Assembly (NCBI GenBank): GCA_963721175.1
Contig: CAVRIG010000026.1
Coordinates: forward strand, 490,892 to 554,891
DNA length: 64,000 nucleotides
Direction: 5' to 3'
DNA from: Aliishimia sp963721175
Lineage (GTDB): Bacteria > Pseudomonadota > Alphaproteobacteria > Rhodobacterales > Rhodobacteraceae
Shown here: piece after piece, positions 27,188-36,563 of the stretch
Layout of the letters: each line of letters starts with the position of its first letter
How positions within the stretch are numbered: the first letter of the stretch is position 1
Translations under genes and position numbers: made by a program
Notes under the pieces: generated by a model
Seen by the model: only the letters and a program-made list of their open reading frames with translations
The model's database searches: none
What the model was told of the DNA's origin: nothing

Positions 27188-27814
27188 ATGAGCAAGGAAA
27201 AGCGACTGCAACAAGCCTACGGCCTGAAAACCCCCGACAACTCGCGCAAGCTCTACGCCGACTGGGCCGCGACCTATGACAGCGATTTCGTCGCCGCCAG
27301 CGACTACGTGCTGCACGTGAGTGTCGCGGACGCCTTTGCCGAAGCTGGCGGGCGCGGGCCGGTTCTGGACATGGGTGCGGGCACCGGGCTCTGCGGCGTG
27401 GCGCTGGCGCGGCACGAGCCGGGGGAGATCGACGGGACCGACATCTCGCAGGAGATGCTGGACCAAGCCGCGCAGAAGGACGTGTATCGCAAACTCTTCG
27501 CGGGCGACATCCTGGCGGGGCTCGATGCGCCGGATGCCAGCTATGCCGGTGTCGTCAGCGCGGGGACGTTCACCTTGGGTCATGTGGGTCCGGATGGGCT
27601 GGATGAGGTCGTGCGGTTGCTGCAGCCTGACGGACTGGCCGTCATCGCCGTACGGGATGCGCATTTCGAAGCCGAAGGGTTCGGCGCCAAGCTCGACACG
27701 CTCGCGCCGCGGCTGTCGCGCGTCGTCCGGACCCGGGTGCGCATCTATTCGGACGCCTCGACGGGCCCCCATGCGGGCGACATCGCGATCCTGCTGCATC
27801 TCTGGAAGGCTTGA
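27188..27814 (+). CDS. class I SAM-dependent methyltransferase
   Basis: This 208-aa protein starts MSKEKRLQQAYGLKTPDNS. Motif I is PVLDMGAGTGLCGVAL, the acidic motif II is IDGTDISQEMLDQA, and later strands give AGVVSAGTFTLGHVG and LAVIAVRDAHF. The family resembles the UbiE/Williams-Beuren-type small-molecule methyltransferases. The substrate is unknown. It ends one base before the convergent DUF1810 gene's stop. Confidence 0.88.
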   Translation: MSKEKRLQQAYGLKTPDNSRKLYADWAATYDSDFVAASDYVLHVSVADAFAEAGGRGPVLDMGAGTGLCGVALARHEPGEIDGTDISQEMLDQAAQKDVYRKLFAGDILAGLDAPDASYAGVVSAGTFTLGHVGPDGLDEVVRLLQPDGLAVIAVRDAHFEAEGFGAKLDTLAPRLSRVVRTRVRIYSDASTGPHAGDIAILLHLWKA

Positions 27815-28231
27815 TCAGCCGATTTCCGCCAGGGTCAGCGGGCACCGCTCCCCGTCGTAAAACACGTCCAGCACTTCGCCAAAGACGGGCGGCGCGTCGG
27901 GCACTGCGGCGAAGAGCGTCGCGCTGCTTCTGACCTTCATAGCGTCGACCGGGCCCAGGATCTCTGCCGCTTCTCTGCCGCGATGGGCGAGCAGCGCCTC
28001 GCACAGTTCGACCAGCCGCGCGCGCAGCACCGGATGCGCGAGATACTCCGCCGCCTCATCCAGATCAGCCAGCCCGTACTCCGTGGCCCGGGACGACCGG
28101 CCCAGCGAGGCCAGTTGCGGCAGTTCCCACCAGATCCAGTGCGAGACCTTGCGCCCTTCGGTCAGCTCGCGCAGAGCCTGCGCGTGGGTCTGCGCCTGTG
28201 GGTCCAGGAACCGCGCGACGCCGTCGCTCAT
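27815..28231 (-). CDS. DUF1810-family protein
   Basis: This 138-aa protein opens MSDGVARFLDPQAQTHAQAL, followed by RKVSHWIWWELPQLASLGRS and ATEYGLADLDEAAEYLAHPVL, the diagnostic features of DUF1810 (calpastatin-like annotation in some databases). Its function is not known. The start overlaps the aldolase stop as ATGA, so it is the second gene of that operon. Confidence 0.9.
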   Translation of the reverse strand: MSDGVARFLDPQAQTHAQALRELTEGRKVSHWIWWELPQLASLGRSSRATEYGLADLDEAAEYLAHPVLRARLVELCEALLAHRGREAAEILGPVDAMKVRSSATLFAAVPDAPPVFGEVLDVFYDGERCPLTLAEIG

Positions 28232-28986
28232 CCGGACGCGTAGTCGCTGCCTTCGGCGTCGAGGATCGCCTTCAACTCCGCGAGGTGACGCAGATCCTGC
28301 TCGGGATAGCTCTCGATCTCGTCGGCCGTCTTTGCAGCGATCTCGTCCGGCAGGATCGCGAGCGGCTGCCCGGTCTGCAAGGCGCGGATGTAGACCTCGC
28401 AGGCGCGCTCGAAGAAATACATCCGGTTGAAGGTCTGCGCGACGGTGTTGCCGATCACCATGATGCCATGGTTTCCCATGACCATGACGAACTTCTTCGG
28501 GTCGGCGAAAAGCTCTGCGCACCGCTCGCCTTCTTCCTCGAAGGCAAGCCCGCCGTAATTGTCGTCGACCACCTGCCGGTCAAAGAACATCGACGCGTTC
28601 TGGTCGAGAGGCGGCAGCACCTTGTCCTTGAGACAGGCCAGGACCGTCGCGTGAACGGAATGCACATGCATCGCACAGCGCGCGTGGGCACAATTGCGGT
28701 GCAACGCACCGTGCAGGCCCCAGGCGGTCGGATCCGGCGCGTTCGGCCCCTTCAATGTCTCGGGATCGTTCGCGTCGATCACCAGCATGTCACTCGCGCG
28801 GACGCGGGAGAAATGCACCTGGTTCGGGTTCATCAGGAAGCGCGTTCCGTCATCGTTGATCGAGAGCGAGAAATGGTTCGACACGCCTTCGTGCATGTCG
28901 AGCCGCGCGGTCCAGCGGAACGCAGCGGCGAGGTCCACGCGTTCCTGCCAATTCTCCATGTTCGGGCGCAATTCGGTGACGGTCAT
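28228..28986 (-). CDS. class II aldolase/adducin-family protein
   Basis: This 252-aa protein shares the fuculose/ribulose-phosphate aldolase fold. It has DMHEGVSNHFSLSIND near the start, the metal-binding MHVHSVHATVLACL, and a third His in MVMGNHGIMVIGNTV. AAGGAGA precedes the ATG. Proteins of this exact type in alphaproteobacteria are annotated as aldolases of unknown substrate. It leads the DUF1810 gene. Confidence 0.88.
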   Translation of the reverse strand: MTVTELRPNMENWQERVDLAAAFRWTARLDMHEGVSNHFSLSINDDGTRFLMNPNQVHFSRVRASDMLVIDANDPETLKGPNAPDPTAWGLHGALHRNCAHARCAMHVHSVHATVLACLKDKVLPPLDQNASMFFDRQVVDDNYGGLAFEEEGERCAELFADPKKFVMVMGNHGIMVIGNTVAQTFNRMYFFERACEVYIRALQTGQPLAILPDEIAAKTADEIESYPEQDLRHLAELKAILDAEGSDYASG

Positions 28987-29061
28987 CGGCGGATCTCCTT
29001 TTGTCTCAACCTGCCTTGCCGCGCGCGCGGGTTCAAGCGGGAACCCGTCAGCATCGGACCG

Positions 29062-29481
29062 TTAGAGCGGACGCGACGGCACCCAGGCATAGCCGTTCTC
29101 GCAGAGGATGTAGGCCTCGCGCAGCCCGTGCGGCTTGTCGGCGGGCGGCTGCAGGATCATCGCGCCCAGCGCCTCGGCCCGCGACGCCGCGACGTCCGGA
29201 TCGCTGTCATAGAGCCGGATTTCCAGGCCGGCCCCGCGCGGCGGCTGCTCCGGCAGCAGGCCGAGGAGAGGGTTCCTCGCATAGGTTGCGTCGCAGTGGA
29301 TCTGAAAGACCTGGGCCCCATAGGTGACGATCGCGAAATCCGCCGTCGTCCGGTGGATGCCCATGTCGAACACCTGCGCGAGAAACCCGCATTCGGCCAG
29401 AACGTCCCGCACCAGGATGTTGATCCCCAGCCCGCGCAGCGACGCGCCGAAACTCTCCGGCGAGACGGTTTCGAAATCCAT
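29062..29481 (-). CDS. VOC/glyoxalase-like protein
   Basis: This 139-aa protein starts at the Met at 29481 after AGGGAGA. It begins DFETVSPESFGASLRGLGIN and shows two beta-alpha-beta-beta-beta halves (GIHRTTADFAIVTYG, then GLEIRLYDSDPDVAASRAEALG), as in the vicinal-oxygen-chelate superfamily. The C-terminal LREAYILCENGYAWVPS matches that family. The metal-ligand pattern is not clear enough to name an activity. Confidence 0.7.
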   Translation of the reverse strand: MDFETVSPESFGASLRGLGINILVRDVLAECGFLAQVFDMGIHRTTADFAIVTYGAQVFQIHCDATYARNPLLGLLPEQPPRGAGLEIRLYDSDPDVAASRAEALGAMILQPPADKPHGLREAYILCENGYAWVPSRPL

Positions 29482-29605
29482 GGAAACTCTCCCTGTCACG
29501 CGCAGGTTAGAATGCCCTGCCACGTAACGGCAATGTGGAACCGACACGGATTGCCCGGAATGCGTCCCCTCTTGATCCTGTGCGGCTTATGGGAAACAAC
29601 GCACC

Positions 29606-31402
29606 ATGGAACGCCTGCCGACCTGGGCCGAAGCGGCCCCCGACATGATCGAAACCGCCGCGGGGCGGTCGCCGGCCGACATGGTGATCCGGGGCGGGAT
29701 CTGGGTCAACGTCCATACGCGCGAAACGCTGCCCGGCCACGACATCGCCATCCGTCATGGCCGCATTGCCTGCGTGGTGCCGGATGCTTCGGATCGCATC
29801 GGACCGGAGACGGAGGTGATCGAGGCCGCTGGTCGGTACATGATCCCGGGTCTCTGCGACGGGCACATGCATATCGAGTCCGGCATGCTGACCCCGGCGG
29901 AATTCGCCGCCGCGGTGATCCCCCACGGCACGACGACCATGTTCACCGATCCGCACGAAATCGCGAATGTGCTGGGCCTCGAAGGCGTGCGCATGATGCA
30001 TGACGAAGCGGCCCTGCAGCCTATCAACATCTTCACGCAGATGCCCTCCTGCGCGCCCTCGGCACCGGGGTTGGAGACGACGGGGCACGAGATCACGCCC
30101 GAAGACGTGGCCGAGGCGATGACATGGCCCGGCATCATCGGCCTCGGAGAGATGATGAACTTCCCCGGCGTCGCCGCCGCGGATCCCAAGATGCTGGCCG
30201 AGATCGCGGCGGCACAAAGTGCGGGCAAGACCGTCGGCGGGCATTATGCCTCGCCCGATCTGGGCGGACCTTTTGCGGCGTATGTTGCCGGCGGTCCGGC
30301 CGACGACCACGAGGGCGTTTCCGAAGCGGACGCCATCGCGCGGGTGCGCCAGGGGATGCGCTCGATGCTGCGGCTGGGCTCTGCCTGGTACGACGTGAAG
30401 GCGCAGATCACGGCGGTGACGGAGCGTGGCCTCGATCCGCGGAACTTCATCCTCTGCACCGACGATTGCCATTGCGGGACGCTGGTGAACGACGGCCACA
30501 TGAACCGCGTGGTGCGGCACGCGATCGACTGCGGCTGCGATCCGCTGGTGGCGCTGCAGATGGCGACGCTCAACACCGCCACGCATTTCGGGCTGGAACG
30601 CGAGTTGGGCTCGCTGACGCCGGGGCGGCGGGCAGACGTGATCCTGACCTCCGACCTCGAGACGCTGCCGATCGAGCACGTCATCGCGCGGGGCCGGACG
30701 GTCGCGATGGACGGCAAGCTGAGCGTGGATGCCCGCACTACGACTGGCCGGTGCGCGTGCGGCAGACTGTCCGGCTCGGCCACGCGTTGACGTCGCGGGA
30801 TTTCGAAATCCCGGCACCCGCCGGTGCCAACGCCGTGCGCGCCAACGTCATCGGCGTCGTCGAGAACCAGGCGCCCGACCAGGGCGCTGCAAGTCGACCT
30901 GCCGGTCAGCGACGGGCTGGTGCAGGGCGATGGCGACGCATGCCAGATCGCACTGGTGGAGCGTCACCGTGCCACGGGGGGCGTGCAGAATGCCTTCGTC
31001 TCGGGCTTCGGGTATACCGGGCGCATGGCCATGGCCTCGACCGTCGCCCATGACAGCCACCACATGATTGTCGTGGGCACGGACCGTGAGCAGATGGCGC
31101 TTGCCGCCAACCGGCTGGCAGAGGTGGGGGGCGGCATGTGTCTTTATCGGGACGGCGCGGAGCTGGCGCTCGTGGAGTTGCCCATCGCGGGGCTCATGTC
31201 CGACAGCCCTGCTTGCGAGGTCGCGGCCAAGGCCGACCGCCTCATTGCGGCGATGCGCGATTGCGGCTGCACGCTCAACAATGCCAACATGCAGCATTCG
31301 CTGCTGGCGCTGGTCGTCATCCCGGAACTGCGTCTGTCGGACCTCGGCCTCGTCGACGTGCGCAGCTTCGAATTCATCCCCGTGTTCGAGCCGATCACAT
31401 GA
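29606..31402 (+). CDS. ade: adenine deaminase, two frameshifts
   Basis: This amidohydrolase of about 598 aa converts adenine to hypoxanthine. The first frame carries the metal motif CDGHMHIESGMLTP, FTDPHEIANVLG and GLGEMMNFPGV, then CTDDCHCGTLVNDGHMN and TLNTATHFGL. Frame 2 continues with HYDWPVRVRQTVRLG to VIGVVENQAP, and frame 3 from LQVDLPVSDGLVQ through VAHDSHHMIVVG to the stop. Indels at about 30729 and 30885 explain the two switches. The stop overlaps the amn start as ATGA. It carries out salvage together with amn. Confidence 0.88.
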
Positions 31403-32858
31403 GCCTGATAGACACACCCAAATCGCCCGCGCACGAGCTCTTTCGCGACGCCTCCGCCGCCGTGGACCGTCTGATCGAGCTCTATGACCAGTCCACGCAT
31501 TTCCTGCGCGCGCGGTTCATGGAAGCGATGGATGCCGGGCCGCCGACGGGTCGGGTCCGGGCCTTCTACCCCGAGATCCGGTTTCGCACCGTCACCCATG
31601 CGCAGGTCGACACACGGCTCAGTTTCGGTCATGTGTCGCACCCCGGACGCTACGCCACCACGGTCACCCGCCCCCGGCTTTTTCGGCAGTACCTGACCCA
31701 GCAGATCGGGCTGCTCATCAAGAATCATCAACAGCCTGTCGAAATAGGCCCCTCCGACACGCCGATGCCGGTGCATTTCGCCATGGGTCCGGACACGACA
31801 GTGCCGCAGGAAGGGGCCGCCGCTTTCGTGCTGCGAGACGTCTTCGACGTGCCGGACCTGTCGACGACCAACGACGACATCGTGAACGGCACCTACGAGG
31901 CTGCCGGACGGGGTTGCGCCGCTGGCACCCTTCTCCGCGCAACGCGTGGATTACTCGCTGGCGAGGCTGGAACATTACACCGCCACGAGCCCGGAGCATT
32001 TCCAGAACCACGTGTTGTTCACCAATTACCAGTTCTACGTCGTCGGAATTCGAAGCATTCGCCCGCACGCGGCTCGACGATCCCGACAGCGGCTATGTCG
32101 AGTTCGTGTCGACCGGCAACCAGTGCATCACGCGCGGCGACCAGCCGATCACGCAGCCCTCAAAGCTGCCCCAGATGCCGACCTATCATCTGAAGCGCGA
32201 AGGCGGGGCCGGCGTGACGCTGGTCAACATCGGGGTGGGGCCATCGAACGCCAAGACGGCCACCGACCATATCGCGGTTCTGCGCCCGCATGCCTGGCTG
32301 ATGGTGGGTCATTGCGCGGGATTGCGGAATTCGCAGCAACTCGGCGATTTCGTCCTGGCGCATGGGTACCTGCGGGACGACCACGTGCTGGACGACGACC
32401 TGCCGGTCTGGACGCCGATCCCGGCGCTGGCGGAAATCCAGATCGCGCTGGAGCAGGCGGTGGCCGAGGTGACGGAGCTGCAGGGCTACGAGCTGAAGCG
32501 CGTGATGAGGACGGGCACCGTGGCCACGATCGACAACCGCAACTGGGAGCTGCGCGAGCATGCCGGGCCGGTAAAGCGGTTGAGCCAGTCCCGCGCCATC
32601 GCCCTCGACATGGAGAGTGCGACGATCGCCGCCAACGGTTACCGGTTCCGGGTCCCATATGGCACGCTGCTCTGCGTCTCGGACAAGCCGCTGCATGGCG
32701 AGTTGAAGCTGCCGGGGATGGCGTCGGATTTCTACAAGACGCAAGTGGCGCGCCATCTTCTGATCGGCATCCGCGCCATGGAGTTCATCCGCGACATGCC
32801 GCTGGAACGCATCCACAGCCGGAAACTGCGGTCCTTCGACGAAACGGCGTTTCTATGA
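31399..32858 (+). CDS. amn: AMP nucleosidase, two frameshifts
   Basis: This enzyme splits AMP into adenine and ribose-5-phosphate. Frame 1 runs from MSLIDTPKSPAHELFRDA to DDIVNGTYEA. The next frame gives PLAPFSAQRVDYSLARLEHY to TNYQFYV, and the third SEFEAFARTRLDDPDSGYVE through GHCAGLRNSQQLGDFVLAH and ALDMESATIAANGYRFRVPYG to the stop. Shifts lie at about 31905-31920 and about 32040 (one surplus G). All phosphorylase-fold motifs persist. Translational coupling to ade makes an AMP-to-hypoxanthine pair. The repaired length is about 485 aa. Confidence 0.88.
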
Positions 32859-33080
32859 TTTCGGCTGATGCGCCTGAAACAGCCAGCAGGCATTGATCGG
32901 CAGCAGGACCCCGTGCAGCACCATGACCGGGAGCAGGTCTTCGGCAATGCCATACGCGACGAAAGCCACGTTGCTGAGCATGGCCACGAGACGCAGCCGA
33001 AGCATGGATTGCATGCAGAATGTCAGAAGCACCAGGATTGCAGCCAGGAAGCCAAGTGCGTCCACAATGTTCATTTCCAT
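32853..33080 (-). CDS. small inner-membrane protein (YgjV/CBU_0592-like)
   Basis: This 75-aa protein starts MEMNIVDALGFLAAILVLL after GGAGAACGGAC. Three hydrophobic segments are present (FLAAILVLLTFCM, LVAMLSNVAFVAYGIA, PVMVLHGVLLPINACWLF) with the motif SNVAFVAYG. The layout recalls small YgjV-type membrane proteins; the function is unknown. Its 3' end overlaps the convergent amn gene by six bases. Confidence 0.6.
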   Translation of the reverse strand: MEMNIVDALGFLAAILVLLTFCMQSMLRLRLVAMLSNVAFVAYGIAEDLLPVMVLHGVLLPINACWLFQAHQPKS

Positions 33081-33398
33081 CGTCCGTTCTCCGTACCTGT
33101 TCGTCATCAAAAAATCGGACAGGATCCGGAATTCGCGGGATCCAAGGACAAGTCATAGCAGGGCAAGAGGCTGCGCGCAGGTAAGGTATTGCTCCATTGT
33201 GCAGGAGCGCCCATGCGGTCCGACGCGGCCGATTATGGGCCCGCGGCTGCCCAGAGAGCGCTTCGAAGGGCAAAAAACCGCGAAAAACCGTTGCAAACGG
33301 GTGTTTCGGGCAACACTAAGCGTTGTGTGGAGCTACTACATTCCGTTACAGTCTTTTCATGAGGCCCAATCAGTCGGGCAAGTGAAGGAGACCAACAA
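33081..33398. other. non-coding stretch upstream of the HU gene
   Basis: I see no gene in these 318 bases. The last part is AT-richer and holds two possible promoters for the HU gene: TTGCAA at 33292-33297 with CACTAA 17 bases on, and TTGTGT with TTACAG 17 bases on at about 33323-33351. Neither is strong enough to call. AAGGAGA precedes the HU start. Confidence 0.4.
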
Positions 33399-33686
33399 AT
33401 GGCAAAACCGATGACAAAGACCCAATTGGTGGCCGCCCTGGCCGACGAGATGGGCTCGGACAAGAAATCGGCGGGCGCTGCACTGGATGCGGTGTGCGAC
33501 GTGATCACCAAGGAAGTGAGCGGCGGCGGTGCCGTCACCCTTCCGGGGGTCGGCAAGATCTACTGCCGCGAACGTCCCGAGCGGATGGTGCGCAACCCCG
33601 CGACCGGCGAGCAGTTCAAGAAGCCAGCCGACAAGGTGGTGAAGATGACGATCGCCAAGGCGCTGAAAGACAGCGTCAACGGCTGA
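33399..33686 (+). CDS. HU-family DNA-binding protein
   Basis: This 95-aa nucleoid protein begins MAKPMTKTQLVAALADEMG. The dimerisation helices are followed by GGGAVTLPGVGKIYCRERPE and RMVRNPATGEQFKKPADKV, the beta-arm with the RNPxTGE signature of HU/IHF. The chain length and arm match HU rather than IHF, but the subunit type (alpha or beta) cannot be decided. It is monocistronic. A GC-rich imperfect hairpin at about 33705-33742 may be its terminator. Confidence 0.93.
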   Translation: MAKPMTKTQLVAALADEMGSDKKSAGAALDAVCDVITKEVSGGGAVTLPGVGKIYCRERPERMVRNPATGEQFKKPADKVVKMTIAKALKDSVNG

Positions 33687-33750
33687 CCTGCCCACATTGC
33701 AGCCTGACGAAGGGGGTCGCCGCGATTGGCGGCCCTTCTTCGTTGGCGGC

Positions 33751-35148
33751 TCATGTGGCGCAATGCTCCTCGATGAACGGCAGTGCTGCGTCGAAGAATT
33801 CGCCGAAGGCCGCATCGCTCTCGATCGGCACATGATGTGAGCCGCTGAGTTCGACGAACCGTGCGCCGGGTATGGCCCGCGCCATGCGCCGACCTTCGTC
33901 GAGCGGGCACATCCGATCGCCCTCAGAATGCGCCACCAGAACCGGAACCCGCAGTTGCGCCGCCATCTCGACCGGCACATCGACATGCGCGTTCATGTCG
34001 AAGACCCGCAACGCGTTCTCCGGACTGATCGACATCCGCTGCAATTCATCGAACTTGTTCCGGACATCCTGCGGCGCGTCCGGCAGGAAGGAGTTGGTGA
34101 AGAAACTGCGGTACATCGGATAGTTCGACCCCCATCCGTCCCGGATCATGAGCCGAGACGCCTCGCAAAGCTTTTCCTGTTCCGGGTCGTTCCTCTGCAA
34201 ACGGCCGCGCAGATAACCGCCGAGCAAGACGAGACAGCTGACACGCTCGGGGTGCTTCAGGGCATAGAGGATCGAAAAGGACGCGCCCTGACTGATCCCC
34301 AGAAGCGCAAATGTGTCGAGATCCGCCGCGGCGACCACGGCTTCCATGTCCTCGATGATGGCATCGATGTCCACCCGCGTCACTTCCCAGTCCGACAGCC
34401 CGTTTCCGCGCTGGTCGAACCGGACAAGCCTGTGCCCCGCCGCCCACCGCTCCAGAAAAGGCGCCTGGAACGGGCTTTTCCATTCGTATTCCAGATGGTT
34501 CATCCAGTGCGGCGCCCGGAGAATTGCAGCGCCTTCTCCGGCCGAGGCCCAGGCGATCGTCGTTCCATCCGCGGAACGGCAGTAGCGCACATCCTGTTGC
34601 CGCGCCTGCGATGACATGCGCAGGTCCGGCTTGCGCTCCGGCGTCCAGGTCCAGGCGCGAATGGGACGTGAGATGTTCTTGACCCGCTGGCTGCCCATGT
34701 ACCTGAATTGCGACCCCATCTGCTCCGGCACGGACTGATGCACGATATCGGACACGCAGAGGCCGCCGGGTTCTGCCAGCGCCTCCAGCCGCGCGGCCAC
34801 GTTGACGCCGTCACCGAATATGTCTCCCTCGTCAAAGATCATGTCGCCGAGGTTGATCCCGATCCGGTAGCTGATGCGGTCGTCCGGCGGCTGATCGATC
34901 TCCCGCCGCGACATCTCGGCCTGCAACTCCATCGCGCAGCCGACGGCATCCTGCACCGCCGGAAACTCGACAAGCAGCCCGTCGCCCGTGGTCTTGACGA
35001 TCCGCCCGCGATGCGCGGCGATCGAGGGGTCGATGAGGCCGTTGCGATGCGTCTTCTGACGCGACAGCGTGCCGAGCTCGTCCTTTTCTATCAGATGGGA
35101 GAAATTCGCCATGTCGGCGGCCATGATGGCCGAAAGGCGGCGTTCCAT
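33751..35148 (-). CDS. class III nucleotide cyclase fused to an alpha/beta hydrolase
   Basis: This 465-aa protein has two domains. Residues 1-175 are a class III cyclase homology domain: MAADMANFSHLIEKDE carries the first metal Asp, TGDGLLVEFP follows, then IGINLGDMIFDEGDIFGDGV and NVAARLEALAEPG. Residues about 195-460 are an alpha/beta hydrolase: VRFDQRGNGLSDW, nucleophile elbow GISQGAS, a late acid in AHSEGDRMCPLD, and His in SGSHHVPIE. The ATG at 35148 follows GAGGAG. No membrane segment is visible. It may be a cAMP producer regulated by ligand binding or hydrolysis; this is inference from the architecture. Confidence 0.88.
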   Translation of the reverse strand: MERRLSAIMAADMANFSHLIEKDELGTLSRQKTHRNGLIDPSIAAHRGRIVKTTGDGLLVEFPAVQDAVGCAMELQAEMSRREIDQPPDDRISYRIGINLGDMIFDEGDIFGDGVNVAARLEALAEPGGLCVSDIVHQSVPEQMGSQFRYMGSQRVKNISRPIRAWTWTPERKPDLRMSSQARQQDVRYCRSADGTTIAWASAGEGAAILRAPHWMNHLEYEWKSPFQAPFLERWAAGHRLVRFDQRGNGLSDWEVTRVDIDAIIEDMEAVVAAADLDTFALLGISQGASFSILYALKHPERVSCLVLLGGYLRGRLQRNDPEQEKLCEASRLMIRDGWGSNYPMYRSFFTNSFLPDAPQDVRNKFDELQRMSISPENALRVFDMNAHVDVPVEMAAQLRVPVLVAHSEGDRMCPLDEGRRMARAIPGARFVELSGSHHVPIESDAAFGEFFDAALPFIEEHCAT

Positions 35149-35295
35149 GCGCGCGTCTCCTCGGTTGCCGCTCGGCCAGCCTATCATCGATCGCCGGGTC
35201 GGGACATCTTTTTTGGCCAGCCGTCCTTGTCCTTGCGCCGCCTTTGAGGAAAGGTCACGCGGCGGGTCTGCCCGTTTTCGTTCAGGAGGTGAGCG

Positions 35296-35655
35296 TTGGC
35301 CAAGGCGACAGGTATCGGCGGGGTGTTCCTTCGATCCGATGATCCCGAGCGGTTGGGGGCGTGGTATCGCGACAACCTCGGGTTTGACATGTCCGGACCA
35401 GTGTGGATGCAGGATGCCGGACCAACGGTCTTCTCGCCGTTCTCGCGTGACAGTGAGTACTTCCGCCGCGACCGGCCGGTCATGCTCAATTTTCGCGTCG
35501 ACGACCTGATCGGCCTCATCGCGCAGCTCGCCTCCGCAGGAATCCCCGTGGAAACCCGCGAGGAGTGGAACAGCGAAATCGGACGCTTCGCACGCATCCA
35601 TGATCCCGATGGCAACCCGGTCGAGCTTTGGGAACCGGCCGGACCCGCCGCATGA
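35296..35655 (+). CDS. VOC-family (glyoxalase/bleomycin-resistance-like) protein
   Basis: This 119-aa protein starts with TTG at 35296, eight bases after a strong AGGAGG. It has RSDDPERLGAWYRDNLGFD, NFRVDDLIGLIAQLASAGI and the closing HDPDGNPVELWEP, the classic single-VOC-domain pattern with the metal Glu in VELWEP. Its substrate is unknown. It overlaps the EamA transporter as ATGA and is divergent from the cyclase fusion. Confidence 0.9.
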   Translation: MAKATGIGGVFLRSDDPERLGAWYRDNLGFDMSGPVWMQDAGPTVFSPFSRDSEYFRRDRPVMLNFRVDDLIGLIAQLASAGIPVETREEWNSEIGRFARIHDPDGNPVELWEPAGPAA

Positions 35656-36530
35656 CACTCGACATTCGCGCGGTGCTGATGGGCCTCGCCTTCGCCCTGA
35701 TCTGGTCCTCGGCCTTTTCGTCGGCGCGGATCATCGTGGCCGACGCCTCGCCGCTCGCCTCGCTGTCGCTGCGGTTCTTCCTGTCGGGTGCGATCGGAGT
35801 GGCCATCGCGCGCGCCCTGGGGCAGAGCTGGAGTCTGACGCACGAGCAGTGGCGCGCGACCATCGTTTTCGGGATCTGCCAGAACGCGATTTACCTCGGC
35901 CTGAACTTCGTCGCGATGCAGTGGGTGGAGGCCGGGTTCGCCTCCATCATCGCGTCGACCATGCCGCTCATGGTGGCCTTCGCGATCTGGACGGTGTTCC
36001 GCGAACGGTTGCCGGCGCTGGGGATCGCGGGGCTTGTCCTGGGGTTCATCGGCGTCGTCCTGATCATGCAGGCGCGCATCACGGCGGGTGTGGACCTGAC
36101 CGGCACCGCGCTCTGCCTGATCGGTGCGGTGGCGCTGGCGGTGGCGACGCTGATGGTGCGGGGCGCGTCATCCGGCGGAAACCTTATGATGATCGTCGGG
36201 CTGCAGATGTTCGTGGGCGCCATCGTCCTGGCCGTGGCCTCCGCGGTGACCGAGACGATTCGGGTGGATTTCACGCCGGAATTGGCGCTGGCCTTCGCCT
36301 ACACCACGCTCTTCCCCGGCCTGCTGGCCACCTGGATCTGGTTTGCGCTGGTCGCCCGCATCGGGGCGGTCAAGGCCGCGACATTCCACTTTCTCAACCC
36401 TTTCTTCGGCGTCGCCATCGCGGCGCTGATCCTGGGCGAGACACTGTCGGCGCGCGACATCGTCGGGGTCGCGATCATCATGCTGGGCATCCTCGCCGTG
36501 CAACTGGCGCGCGTGCAGAAGGTCACCTGA
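35652..36530 (+). CDS. DMT/EamA-family transporter
   Basis: This 292-aa, ten-helix protein has two EamA repeats: FALIWSSAFSSARIIVAD and RFFLSGAIGVAIARAL early, STMPLMVAFAIWTVFRERLP ending repeat one, and THFLNPFFGV-like TFHFLNPFFGVAIAALILG ending repeat two. Its start overlaps the VOC stop by four bases. It is most likely an exporter of a small metabolite; whether the VOC protein handles the same compound is unknown. Confidence 0.9.
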   Translation: MTLDIRAVLMGLAFALIWSSAFSSARIIVADASPLASLSLRFFLSGAIGVAIARALGQSWSLTHEQWRATIVFGICQNAIYLGLNFVAMQWVEAGFASIIASTMPLMVAFAIWTVFRERLPALGIAGLVLGFIGVVLIMQARITAGVDLTGTALCLIGAVALAVATLMVRGASSGGNLMMIVGLQMFVGAIVLAVASAVTETIRVDFTPELALAFAYTTLFPGLLATWIWFALVARIGAVKAATFHFLNPFFGVAIAALILGETLSARDIVGVAIIMLGILAVQLARVQKVT

Positions 36531-36563
36531 ACGAGAGTGCATTCGCCTTTTTTTGCGGCTCAG

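Noticed and set aside
28198..30003. 601-codon + strand open frame over the aldolase, VOC and ade genes
   Set aside because: It crosses three well-supported genes on both strands and has no recognisable domain.
33705..33742. Rho-independent terminator after the HU gene
   Set aside because: The stem (CGAAG.GGG.CGCC) has bulges and there is no clear T-run, so it is mentioned only under the gene.
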